Assembly (NCBI GenBank): GCA_964620325.1
Contig: CAZUIM010000012.1
Span: forward strand, 13,912 to 77,911
Reading direction: 5' to 3'
Length of the DNA: 64,000 nucleotides
From: CAZMYM01 sp964620325
Lineage (GTDB): Bacteria > Bipolaricaulota > Bipolaricaulia > UBA7950 > UBA9294
The position numbers and the translations under genes were made by a program. Shown piece by piece: positions 50,986 to 59,308 of this stretch (its first letter is position 1; each line of letters opens with the position of its first letter). The notes beneath the pieces are model-generated. The model saw only the letters and a list, made by a program, of their open reading frames with translations, did no database searches and was not told where the DNA came from.

Positions 50986-52458
50986 TCAAGCCTCCCTTCG
51001 GAAGGTCTCCCCCTCATCGGCCGCGCCGACCGGCTCGAATCCGAGATCTCGAAGGACCGAGCCGTCCGCGTGCGGCACGAACTCCCCTTCGATGATCTGG
51101 TAGGACTCGTGCCCCTTCCCGGCGACCAGGACAAGATCGCCCGGGCCGGTCTGCGCAACCGCACGAGCAATCGCTTCGGCGCGGTCGACGCAAACCTCCC
51201 AATCGCCGCCGGCGTCGCGCAGGCCCCGCGCGATCTCGTCGATGATCGTCTCGGCAGGCTCTCCCTTCGGATTGTCGGCCGTCAGGATCGCCCGATCGGC
51301 CAGGCGCGCGGCGATCCGTCCCATCATCGGTCGCTTGGCGCGGTCGCTCTCCCCCGGGGCACCGAAGACGACGACGATCCGTTTGAATCCCGGACGCAAC
51401 TCCTCAAGGATTCGCTGCAAGGCGTCCGGATTGTGGGCGAAGTCGACGATCGCCGTCCGACCTCGAGGGTGCCGGTAGACCGCCCCACGCCCCGGAATCC
51501 GCGGGACCCCCCGCAGGCGCTCGACGGCGACCGAGAGCGGAAGACCGGAGCAAACCGCAACCCCGACCGCGACGAGCGCGTTGTCGACGCTGTGTACACC
51601 GGGAGCCGGGAGTGAAACGTCGCAGATTTGGGTTCGATGCGAAAGGCGGAATTCGCACCGATCCAGTCCGGCGACGACATCGCTCGCCGTCAGGTCGGCC
51701 GCCCGTTGTCTCGCGACGGTGAACGCCCGCGCCCGCGTCGCCGCCAACATCGCCTCGCTGTGCGGATCGTCTCGGTTGACGACCGCCCACGCCGTCGGTG
51801 CGAGTCCGGCAAACAAGGCCGCCTTCGCCGCGCGATACCGAGGAAGGTCGCCGTGCAGGTCGAGGTGATCGTGGGTCAGATTGATGAACGCGGCAACGTC
51901 GAACGAGACCGCATCGAGCCGCCGTTGGGCGAGGCCGATCGACGAGGCTTCGATGATCAGATGCGCCTTGCCCGCGTGAACCGCTCCATTCGCGACCCGC
52001 TGTACGTCCGGACTCGACGGCGTCGTCATCGCGCGAATGCCGCGTCGCTCGTTCTCGACCGTCGTGATCATCTCGCATCGGTTCGATCCGAGGAGATGGG
52101 CCACCCAGTGGCAGACCGTCGTCTTCCCGTTCGTTCCCGTCACCCCGATCGTGTGCAAGTGCTCCGTCGGATCGCCGAAGTACCGAGCGGAAACGAGGGC
52201 GAGGGCGCGGCGCGCGTCGGAGACCACGACCGTCGGAACCGAAAGCTCCAAGGGACGTTCAGCGACGGCGGCGACCGCACCGCGCTCGACGGCGGCGGCG
52301 GCGAACGCCGCTCCGTCGAGCGTCGTACCGGGAATCGCCACGAACAGGTCACCCGGTGCGACGCGCCGGGAATCCTCACAGACGCCGGTGACGAGAACGT
52401 TCCCCCATCCGACCTCCGGCTCGGCGCCGAGCGCCGCAGTCAGTTCGGTCAAACGCAT
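50986..52458 (-). CDS. murE: UDP-N-acetylmuramoyl-tripeptide synthetase
   Basis: Adds the third-position diamino acid to the muropeptide. It has 490 residues. Landmarks: EDSRRVAPGDLFVAIPG, GVTGTNGKTTV (ATP loop), NLTHDHLDLHGD, VVDFAHNPDAL, and GKGHESYQI near the end. At the amino-acid specificity site the sequence is DNPKGEP rather than DNPRxEDP (meso-DAP) or DDPANEDP (lysine), so the third residue is uncertain and may not be DAP. ATG at 52458 is used; GTG at 52470 with TGAGG is an alternative. Confidence 0.92.
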   Translation of the reverse strand: MRLTELTAALGAEPEVGWGNVLVTGVCEDSRRVAPGDLFVAIPGTTLDGAAFAAAAVERGAVAAVAERPLELSVPTVVVSDARRALALVSARYFGDPTEHLHTIGVTGTNGKTTVCHWVAHLLGSNRCEMITTVENERRGIRAMTTPSSPDVQRVANGAVHAGKAHLIIEASSIGLAQRRLDAVSFDVAAFINLTHDHLDLHGDLPRYRAAKAALFAGLAPTAWAVVNRDDPHSEAMLAATRARAFTVARQRAADLTASDVVAGLDRCEFRLSHRTQICDVSLPAPGVHSVDNALVAVGVAVCSGLPLSVAVERLRGVPRIPGRGAVYRHPRGRTAIVDFAHNPDALQRILEELRPGFKRIVVVFGAPGESDRAKRPMMGRIAARLADRAILTADNPKGEPAETIIDEIARGLRDAGGDWEVCVDRAEAIARAVAQTGPGDLVLVAGKGHESYQIIEGEFVPHADGSVLRDLGFEPVGAADEGETFRREA

Positions 52459-52475
52459 CGCCTCGGACACGGACC

Positions 52476-52991
52476 TCACATCCGGTACACGTAGATTCGA
52501 TACCCGTCTCGCGCCTCGCCGACCTCGTCCGGCGTCCAACCCCACATCGGATGATAGTACGAAACGATCCGCGCGCCCGGCTTCAATTGCCGACGCAGAC
52601 GCTCCTGCAACTTGAAGTTGGCGGTCGGCGACAAGAAGAGGATCACAGCATCTGCGTCCGAGACGTCGAACGTGTACATGTTGCCGCGGACGATTTGCGC
52701 TCGCCGCCGAACGCCGACGAGGAGGATCCACAGACGGCCCCAGAAGACGCGGAACGGATCGATCTCGACGCCGGTCGCGCGCGCGCCGAAATCGCGGGCC
52801 GCCGCGATGACGATCCGTCCGTCGCCGCAACCGAGATCGACGACGTGCTCGCCCTCCTGGAGTTCAGCGAGGAAGAGAATGCGCTGCAACGTAACCCGGT
52901 CGGTCGGCTGCCAGAGGGCATCGAGGGTGAGATTCCACGCGATCCAAAGGAGCGTGATCCCGCCGAGGACCACGCCGATCGCCCATCCCAT
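52476..52991 (-). CDS. membrane-anchored class I SAM-dependent methyltransferase
   Basis: A 171-residue protein with one N-terminal TM (about 3-22) and a short Rossmann methyltransferase domain: HVVDLGCGDGRIVIAAA (SAM loop), GVEIDPFRV (ribose-binding acidic residue), and a FLSPTANFKL segment where the catalytic NPPY would be in N-methylases. The substrate is not predictable. The ATG abuts the preceding stop and the stop lies a few bases before murE, so it is within the murE operon; a role in envelope or lipid methylation is inference. Confidence 0.75.
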   Translation of the reverse strand: MGWAIGVVLGGITLLWIAWNLTLDALWQPTDRVTLQRILFLAELQEGEHVVDLGCGDGRIVIAAARDFGARATGVEIDPFRVFWGRLWILLVGVRRRAQIVRGNMYTFDVSDADAVILFLSPTANFKLQERLRRQLKPGARIVSYYHPMWGWTPDEVGEARDGYRIYVYRM

Positions 52992-53447
52992 CTAGAACCG
53001 CAACTGCAGCCCGGCTTCGTAAATGGGGCCCGTCGTAATCCCGGCCCCCGACCACCGAACGAGGTAGCGAACTTGCGCGTAGAGGCAGATCGGCTCCAGG
53101 GGGATCACCCGCAACCCGCCGACGGCCTCCATGACGACGCCGGTCGAGAACGGCGGCGGCGTCAGCGCGACCCCCGCCCCGATTCCGATGAACGGGTCGA
53201 CCGGCGGAGCCGGGTAGTGGTACAAGAGCGTCCCGGTCGCCAGCATCAACCCGGCGATCTCGTCGGTGGAGAACCCGGCCTCCGCGCGTATCTCAAGTGC
53301 ACCCGTGATCGACGTTTCCGTCAACGCGCTGATGACCACGAGTCCCGTCGGGTCGAATCCGATACCGAGACCGATCGTCGTCGCCGCCGCGCCCGTCCCG
53401 AGGAGAACCGCAACCATGACGGCACAGAGGATGACTCGTCGTCCCAT
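52992..53447 (-). CDS. small exported beta-rich protein
   Basis: A 151-residue protein with a signal peptide (about 1-22, cleavage near GAA-A). The mature part alternates strands and glycine-rich turns and ends in an aromatic residue (GLQLRF), features common to outer-membrane beta-barrels, though it would be very small. No family recognised. AAGGAGG precedes the ATG. It lies between gyrB and the methyltransferase. Confidence 0.65.
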   Translation of the reverse strand: MGRRVILCAVMVAVLLGTGAAATTIGLGIGFDPTGLVVISALTETSITGALEIRAEAGFSTDEIAGLMLATGTLLYHYPAPPVDPFIGIGAGVALTPPPFSTGVVMEAVGGLRVIPLEPICLYAQVRYLVRWSGAGITTGPIYEAGLQLRF

Positions 53448-53482
53448 GATGACCTCCTTCGCCGGAACCGCCTCGGCTCCGA

Positions 53483-55393
53483 TCAGATGTCGAGCGCCGT
53501 GATCTTGTCGCTGTTCTCCCAGATGAAATCGCGGCGCAGCGCGACATCGCTTCCCATGAGCGTCGAGAAGATCTCGTCGGCCTCCAGCGCGTCCCGGATC
53601 TCGATTCGCTTCAGAATCCGATTCTCCGGGTTCATCGTCGTCTCCCAGAGCTCTTGCGGGTTCATCTCACCGAGCCCCTTGAACCGCTTCAGCGAAAAGC
53701 CGCCCGGATGCTCCTTTCGGTACGTGTTGAGCTCCTCGTCCGTGTGAAAGTAGTCCGTCTTCTTCCCGCTCTTGACCTGATAGAGCGGCGGTTTGGCGAT
53801 GTAGACGAAGCCGTCCTCGACGAGCTTGTGCAGGTAGCGGAAGAAGAACGTCAGGATCAGCGTACAAATGTGGGCTCCGTCGACGTCGGCGTCGGCCATG
53901 ATGATCAGTTTGTGATACCGAAGCCGATCGACGTCGAACTCCTCCCGAATCCCGGTTCCGACCGCCGTGATCATCGCCTTGATCTCCGTGTTGTCCAGAA
54001 GCTTCGCGAGGCGCGCCTTCTCGACATTCAGGACCTTCCCGCGCAGCGGAAGGATCGCCTGGAAATTCCGATCCCGCCCCTGTTTTGCACTCCCGCCGGC
54101 CGAGTCTCCCTCGACGATGAACAACTCACACGCCTCCGGATTCCGGTTCGAGCAGTCGGCCAGCTTCCCGGGCAGGGCGGTCGAAGCGAGCGGTCCCTTC
54201 CTGCGAGCCATCTTCCGCGCCTTCGCCGCCGCGACACGGGCGCGCCCTGCCTGAACCGACTTCTCGATCACCGTTCGAGCGATCTTCGGCTTCTTCTGGA
54301 ACACGATCCCGAGCTGCTCCTGCAGGATGTTGCCGACGAGACTCGCCACTTCGGGGTTCCCGAGCTTCGTCTTCGTCTGCCCCTCGAACTCCGGTTGCGG
54401 GATCTTGACGCTGATGATCGAGACGAGTCCCTCGCGGATGTCCTCTCCCCGCAAGTTCGGATCCTTCTTCGTCAGGATCTTCTTGTCTCGCCCGTAATCG
54501 TTCATGAATTTCGTCAGCGTAGACTTGAACCCCGTGATGTGGGTTCCGCCGTCGATCGTGTTGATGTTGTTCGCAAACGCGTGGATCGACTCGTCGTACG
54601 AACCCGTCCACTGCAGCGCGATCTCGATCTCGATTCCCGACTCGCTCCCCTGGATGTAGAGAGGCTTCGGATGGAGTGGGTCCTTCTTGGAGGCCAGCTC
54701 TTCGACGAAGGAGACGATCCCGCCCTTGTTCTGGAATCTCCGCGTGATCCCGGCCGCCTCGTTCTCGAGGATGATCAGCAGTCCCCCGTTCAGGTAGGAC
54801 AGCTCGCGCAGACGGTGTGACAGCTTTGGGAAGTTGTAGCGAATCTCGTCGAAGACCTGTGGATCCGGACGGAAGGTCGTCGTCGTCCCCCGTTCCTTCG
54901 TCTTGCCGACGACCTCGATCTCGCCCAGCTTCTCACCGCGCGAGAACTCCTGTCGATAGATCTTCCCGTCTCGACGGACCTCGACCGTGAGGTACTCCGA
55001 CAGGGCATTGACGACCGACACCCCGACACCGTGCAGTCCACCGCTCACGTGATAGCTCTTGTTGTCGAACTTGCCGCCCGCGTGGAGGGTCGTCATCACC
55101 AATTCGAGCGCCGGGATCCCCGACTCCGGATGGACGCCCACCGGCATCCCTCGGCCGTTGTCGGACACCGAAACGCGATTGTCTTCGTGAACGACGACAC
55201 GAATCTCGGAGCAGTATCCTTCGAGAACCTCGTCGATGCTGTTGTCGACGACCTCCTCGATCAGGTGCATCAAGCCGCTCTGACCGGTCGACCCGATGAA
55301 CATCCCCGGCCGAAGCCGTACGGGCTCCAGGCCTTCGAGTACCTTGATTTGGTCGGCCTCGTAGGTCCCGGAGGCCTGCGGTTGCTTCGCCAT
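53483..55393 (-). CDS. gyrB: DNA gyrase subunit B
   Basis: ATPase and TOPRIM subunit of the type II topoisomerase. It has 636 residues. GHKL ATPase domain: EEVVDNSIDEVL, SVSDNGRGMPVG, GGLHGVGVSVVNALS; transducer with the QTKTKLGNPEV element; TOPRIM domain with EGDSAGGSAKQGRDR, LPLRGKVLNVEKA and the metal-binding DADVDGAHI; C-terminal LKRFKGLGEMNP. The ATG at 55393 has GGTGGTGA upstream and matches the predicted promoter. It could also be parE by sequence alone, but motifs and length fit GyrB better. It is not next to recF or dnaN. Confidence 0.93.
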   Translation of the reverse strand: MAKQPQASGTYEADQIKVLEGLEPVRLRPGMFIGSTGQSGLMHLIEEVVDNSIDEVLEGYCSEIRVVVHEDNRVSVSDNGRGMPVGVHPESGIPALELVMTTLHAGGKFDNKSYHVSGGLHGVGVSVVNALSEYLTVEVRRDGKIYRQEFSRGEKLGEIEVVGKTKERGTTTTFRPDPQVFDEIRYNFPKLSHRLRELSYLNGGLLIILENEAAGITRRFQNKGGIVSFVEELASKKDPLHPKPLYIQGSESGIEIEIALQWTGSYDESIHAFANNINTIDGGTHITGFKSTLTKFMNDYGRDKKILTKKDPNLRGEDIREGLVSIISVKIPQPEFEGQTKTKLGNPEVASLVGNILQEQLGIVFQKKPKIARTVIEKSVQAGRARVAAAKARKMARRKGPLASTALPGKLADCSNRNPEACELFIVEGDSAGGSAKQGRDRNFQAILPLRGKVLNVEKARLAKLLDNTEIKAMITAVGTGIREEFDVDRLRYHKLIIMADADVDGAHICTLILTFFFRYLHKLVEDGFVYIAKPPLYQVKSGKKTDYFHTDEELNTYRKEHPGGFSLKRFKGLGEMNPQELWETTMNPENRILKRIEIRDALEADEIFSTLMGSDVALRRDFIWENSDKITALDI

Positions 55394-55409
55394 GTCACCA
55401 CCCGAACAG

Positions 55410-55438
55410 ATTGTAGCGAAACGCAGTCTGGCTTTCAA
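55410..55438 (-). promoter_or_regulatory. promoter of gyrB
   Basis: On the minus strand: TTGAAA (55433-55438), exactly 17 nt, TACAAT (55410-55415). It is the strongest promoter match in the window; the leader is about 10 nt. Confidence 0.75.
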
Positions 55439-55596
55439 TCACAGGCGTTTTTCGGCCCCTTCGCGGGCGAGCGCAATCCGGGAGCGGCACCCCGCCGGGC
55501 GAAATGAAGGAAAACCCCCTTCAGAAGAGGAATCCCGCCGGGGACGTTCGATGGAGGGCGGCTCGCTCCCGAATCGCAGACTGCGGAGGCGACCGG

Positions 55597-56286
55597 TTAC
55601 GCGAGCGCCGCCGCCAGTCCGGCGCTCGCGTGTAAGACCGTCGTGTTCAGAATCGGAACCGGAAGGTCGCCCTCGTCGATCAGCAACGGCAACTCGGTGC
55701 ACCCGAGAACGATCCCACCGGCGCCACGGTCGACCAGCTGCATCGCGATCGATCGGAGCGCCTCCTTCGCTTCGCCCGTTACGGTGCCGCGAGTGAGCTC
55801 CTCAAAGATGATCCGATCGACCGCTCCCTGCGCTTCGGCCGGCGGAACGATCGTCTCGATCCCTTCGTTTGCCAGGCGACTCGGATAGAAGGAGCCGGTC
55901 ATCGTAATCCCCGTACCCAGCAACCCGGCACGGCGACACCCGAGGTCGACGAGCCGTTTCGCCACCACGTCGAGAAGTGAGACCATCCGGATCGGCGTCG
56001 ACGCCGTCGCTTCATCGAAGACGCGGTGAAACGTGTTGCTCGCGATCAGTCCGACGTCCGCCCCCGCCTCCGCGAGAACGCGGAGCCCATCGTCGATCGC
56101 CGCAGCAAGAGCCGGCCAATTCCCGACCCTCATCCACTCGACGAATCGCTGGAACGACACGCTGTAGATGACGATCTCCGGGTATCCGTAGTCGCCGAAT
56201 CGCCGCGTGTACTCCCGCGTGATGTGGCGGTAGTACTCAACCGTCGACTCCGGAGAGCATCCTCCGAGGATGCCGATCCGCTTCAA
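55597..56286 (-). CDS. aspartate/glutamate racemase family protein with Ser/Cys catalytic pair
   Basis: A 229-residue member of the Asp/Glu racemase family. The first catalytic position is Ser83 in IASNTFHR where cofactor-independent racemases usually have Cys; the second is Cys196 in GCTELP. E. coli YgeA has a comparable Thr/Cys pair and acts preferentially on L-amino acids, so this enzyme may also be stereo-biased. The N-terminus KRIGILGGCSPESTVEYY fits the family. It follows the AOR gene by 18 nt. It could supply a D-amino acid for peptidoglycan, or act on an unusual substrate. Confidence 0.8.
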   Translation of the reverse strand: MKRIGILGGCSPESTVEYYRHITREYTRRFGDYGYPEIVIYSVSFQRFVEWMRVGNWPALAAAIDDGLRVLAEAGADVGLIASNTFHRVFDEATASTPIRMVSLLDVVAKRLVDLGCRRAGLLGTGITMTGSFYPSRLANEGIETIVPPAEAQGAVDRIIFEELTRGTVTGEAKEALRSIAMQLVDRGAGGIVLGCTELPLLIDEGDLPVPILNTTVLHASAGLAAALA

Positions 56287-56304
56287 GAGATCCCGTTCGA
56301 TGCG

Positions 56305-58452
56305 CTATTGGTACGGCTCGACAACGGCGACCACCTCGGGGAGATCGATTCCGAGGTCCCGCAGCTTCGCGATCGTCGGAACCCCGTTCTTCGTCCATCC
56401 ACGTCGCTTGTAGACCGCGTCGATCAGCTGCTCGTACTGACTCTCCCGGTACGCGCGCAGTCGGTCGACCTTCTCACGCGTCGAAAGCCCCGCCGGATCG
56501 ACGCCGGCGTCTTCTCGAAGCTGTGCGTCGTACCGTTCGGTGCGCGATTCGTACTCCTCTTCGGTCACCGGCCCGACCGATCGATACGGAATCGCATCGT
56601 GTTCACGCGTCCCGAAGCCCATCCGAACCCCGAAGACGCGTTGGAACGTGTAGACGCGCTCGGACTGACGGATCAGATCGTCCGGGCTGACCGGAATGCC
56701 GGTCACGCCCTCGAACACCTTGCAGTAGTTGTCGACGTGTTCCGGCACCTTCGCCGGCTCGGCCGTCCGTGCGTTGTCGGCCGGCTCGATGTCGTTCCAC
56801 GGAAGCTTGCAGTGCCCGACGAGACTGAACCACGTCCGCCACATTGGGAAATAGTGGAGTGCTTCCGCCTTGTCCTCGAAGGTCGGAATCTGCTTGTTGA
56901 CCATGTCCATGAAGATCAGCCACGCCTCATCGTGCTGCGGCCCTTTCAGGGCGAGGCCGTAGCCCCCCTGCATCGCCAGGGACTCCTTGGTGACGTACTC
57001 CGAGTACTCGAGCCCTTTCGCCTCCATTCCGATGTCGCGAAGGAAGCTCGGATCGGCGCCGAACTCGCTGGCAAAGCGCGCCTTCATCCGCCGAATGCCC
57101 TGCCCGATGATCGTGCCGAAGCCCTCGCCACGCGCCATCTGATGAAGAACCTCCAACGCCGCGTCGCCGCTGCCGAACGAGAGATCCAGTCCGCCGGTCT
57201 TGTCAGAGTCGAGGATCCCGTTCTGGTAGCACTCCATGACGAAGGCGAGCCCAGTCGTGAACGAAATCGTATCGATTCCGTAGGTGTCGCAGTAGAAGTT
57301 GAGCTCGAGGACAAAGCTCGGATCGTGGATGCCCATGTTCGAACAGCCGGCCGCAGTCTCGTACTCCGGTCCGTCGACCAAGACCTTCTGCCCTTTGTAC
57401 GGGCCGGTTCTCAACTCGAAGTCGTCGACCGCGTGCGAACAGGACATCGTGCAGCCGAGCCAGCAGCCGTCCGGCATCCCTTGGCCGAATCGCTCCCGCC
57501 AAACCGGGGAAGAGATCTCCCCTGCGTTCGGATGCGAGCCGAACTTGTAATTGTGCGTCGGCAGCAGGTCGTACTCGTCCATGATCTCGACCAGGTGCGC
57601 CGTCCCGACTCGACGCATGTCACACTGGCTCTCGTCGAGCTCGAGGATCTCCTTGTTGATCCGGGCGCCGATCGCCTGCACCTTGCTCAGATCGGCCGGT
57701 CGGTTCGAATCGGGGCGAACCCCGGGACTCTTCACAATGACGGCGGCGATCCCTTTTTCACGGAGGACGGTCCCCGTCCCCCCACGTCCCGCCTGCTTGA
57801 CGCGGACCGCCTGTCGCTTCAGGTCATAGAAACTGAGGTTCAGGCATCCCCATCGAGACGTCTCGGCGGCGACTCCGGTGGTGACGGTCGAGACGGCCGC
57901 CACGTCGCGCGGTGCATCGGAATCGGCAAACGCGGTCATCAGCCGGTCGGCGAGAACATGCGTGTTGATGTCGTCCTCCGGGCAGGTCAGGAGTCGGACG
58001 ACTCCTTTCGTCCCGTCGACGTAGACGACGACATTCTCCGTCGCCTTTCCCTGAAGCTCGATCGCGTCCCAACCGGCGAACTTCAGGTACGGCCCGAAGT
58101 ATCCTCCGGCGTTCGAATCGATGACGTTCCCGGTGAGCGGCGACAGGCTGACGACGATCGATTTGCCCGATCCGGGATACGCCGTCGTCCCGGCGACCGG
58201 ACCGGCAGAGATGACGATTTCGTTCTCCGGATCGTCCCACTTGGTGGTCGGCTCGACCGCGTTCCACAGACACCAGAGGCCGAACCCGCGCCCTCCGACG
58301 AAGACGTCCTTCATTTGCTGTGTGACCGGCCGGCTCTCCATCGAGCCCGTCCCAACGTTGACGTAGAGGGATGTTCCGGTGTATCCACGCTCCACTGCAG
58401 CCGGTTCGTAATTCATCTCCGCGATCACGCGGTATCCCGGCGGTGCCGTCAT
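56305..58452 (-). CDS. aldehyde:ferredoxin oxidoreductase (tungsten/molybdenum-dependent)
   Basis: Oxidises aldehydes to acids with ferredoxin. It has 715 residues from the ATG at 58452, which follows GAGGAGGA; the longer frame is antisense to folE. Features: an N-terminal AFOR_N domain with FVGGRGFGLWCLWN and the pterin-binding VSLSPLTGNVIDSNAGGYFG; a cysteine cluster CWLGCTMSC (C-x3-C-x3-C) and a distant cysteine in VGHCKLPWND completing a 4Fe-4S site; central pterin-binding GPEYETAAGCSNMG and DTISFTT. The common AOR spacing is C-x2-C-x3-C, so this is a variant. It is divergent from folE, with its own promoter. Confidence 0.92.
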   Translation of the reverse strand: MTAPPGYRVIAEMNYEPAAVERGYTGTSLYVNVGTGSMESRPVTQQMKDVFVGGRGFGLWCLWNAVEPTTKWDDPENEIVISAGPVAGTTAYPGSGKSIVVSLSPLTGNVIDSNAGGYFGPYLKFAGWDAIELQGKATENVVVYVDGTKGVVRLLTCPEDDINTHVLADRLMTAFADSDAPRDVAAVSTVTTGVAAETSRWGCLNLSFYDLKRQAVRVKQAGRGGTGTVLREKGIAAVIVKSPGVRPDSNRPADLSKVQAIGARINKEILELDESQCDMRRVGTAHLVEIMDEYDLLPTHNYKFGSHPNAGEISSPVWRERFGQGMPDGCWLGCTMSCSHAVDDFELRTGPYKGQKVLVDGPEYETAAGCSNMGIHDPSFVLELNFYCDTYGIDTISFTTGLAFVMECYQNGILDSDKTGGLDLSFGSGDAALEVLHQMARGEGFGTIIGQGIRRMKARFASEFGADPSFLRDIGMEAKGLEYSEYVTKESLAMQGGYGLALKGPQHDEAWLIFMDMVNKQIPTFEDKAEALHYFPMWRTWFSLVGHCKLPWNDIEPADNARTAEPAKVPEHVDNYCKVFEGVTGIPVSPDDLIRQSERVYTFQRVFGVRMGFGTREHDAIPYRSVGPVTEEEYESRTERYDAQLREDAGVDPAGLSTREKVDRLRAYRESQYEQLIDAVYKRRGWTKNGVPTIAKLRDLGIDLPEVVAVVEPYQ

Positions 58453-58513
58453 CTCGTCCTCCTCATGATTCGTGATCACCGGTCGGACTCCGCCTGCACC
58501 GGATCTTCTCTCT

Positions 58514-58542
58514 AGTGTAGAGGACCGACGCCTATTCCTCAA
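58514..58542 (-). promoter_or_regulatory. promoter of the AOR-racemase operon
   Basis: On the minus strand: TTGAGG (58537-58542), 17 nt, TACACT (58514-58519). The leader is about 55 nt. Confidence 0.6.
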
Positions 58543-58587
58543 ACGCCGTTCCTGTCTCATAAACAGCGCGGATGCGGCCGCCGGATC

Positions 58588-58616
58588 TTGTCGCCGGCCG
58601 CCCCCGCTTCTATCCT
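58588..58616 (+). promoter_or_regulatory. promoter of folE
   Basis: TTGTCG (58588-58593), 17 nt, TATCCT (58611-58616). The leader has AAAGGGGAG before the ATG at 58639. Confidence 0.6.
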
Positions 58617-58638
58617 CTCGCGAAAGGGGAGAGTGACC

Positions 58639-59196
58639 ATGGATCGAGACCGAATCGAACAAGCCGTCGTCGAGATCCTCGCCGCCATCGGCTCCGATCA
58701 CGTCAACTCCGAAGTGGCCGAGAACACGCCCCGCCGGGTCGCCGCGGCCTACGCCGAGTTCTTCGCGCACATCGATCGGGATCCGGGCGACGTCCTCGAG
58801 GTCGTCTACAAGGAGCGCTACGAGGAGATGATCGTGATGAAGCAGATCCCGTTCCATTCGCTCTGCGAACACCATCTCCTTCCGTTCATCGGCACGGCCG
58901 ACATCGTCTACGTTCCACAGAACGGTCGGATCGTCGGTGCGAGCAAGTTGGCACGCGCAGTCGACATCGCCGCGTCCCGGCCGCAGCTCCAGGAACGCCT
59001 GACGCAACAGATCGCCGACGCGCTCGTTCGAAAGCTCGATCCGCTCGGTGTCCTCGTCCGTCTGCAGGCGACGCACCTGTGCATGACGCTTCGTGGAGTC
59101 CGCAAGACCGGATCCTCGATGGTCACCTCGGCGATCCGAGGGAGCTTCTATCGGAATCCGGCTCAACGGACGGAAGCACTGACGTTGATTTCGTGA
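58639..59196 (+). CDS. folE: GTP cyclohydrolase I
   Basis: First step of tetrahydrofolate and pteridine synthesis. It has 185 residues, usual length. Zn ligands and active site: FHSLCEHHLLPF (Cys and two His), SKLARAVDIAASRPQLQERLT, ATHLCMTLRGVRK (second Zn Cys) and TSAIRGSF. The ATG at 58639 follows AAAGGGGAGA and the predicted promoter; an upstream in-frame start lies in the promoter. Pterin supply is also relevant to the two molybdopterin enzymes in the window, but through a different cyclohydrolase. Confidence 0.96.
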   Translation: MDRDRIEQAVVEILAAIGSDHVNSEVAENTPRRVAAAYAEFFAHIDRDPGDVLEVVYKERYEEMIVMKQIPFHSLCEHHLLPFIGTADIVYVPQNGRIVGASKLARAVDIAASRPQLQERLTQQIADALVRKLDPLGVLVRLQATHLCMTLRGVRKTGSSMVTSAIRGSFYRNPAQRTEALTLIS

Positions 59197-59205
59197 GGAG
59201 CCGAT

Positions 59206-59258
59206 GTTCGCGGTTCACGGTGCGCAGTTCGCGGTTCACAGTTCGCGGTTCGCGAACC
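59206..59258. repeat. short direct repeats ending in a palindrome
   Basis: GTTCGCGGTTCAC occurs at 59206-59218 and 59227-59239, with a third, altered copy at 59241-59253. The last copy runs into GGTTCGCGAACC (59247-59258), a perfect 12-bp palindrome. It lies between two convergent genes and may act as a bidirectional terminator or be a dispersed genomic repeat. Confidence 0.55.
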
Positions 59259-59308
59259 TGTAACAAACTATACCGGGAACCGTCGACCGTGGCCTGCGGA
59301 TCCCGACC

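Noticed and set aside
56026..58515. 829-codon open frame on plus, antisense to AOR and racemase
   Set aside because: No domain pattern; the reverse strand has complete AOR motifs.
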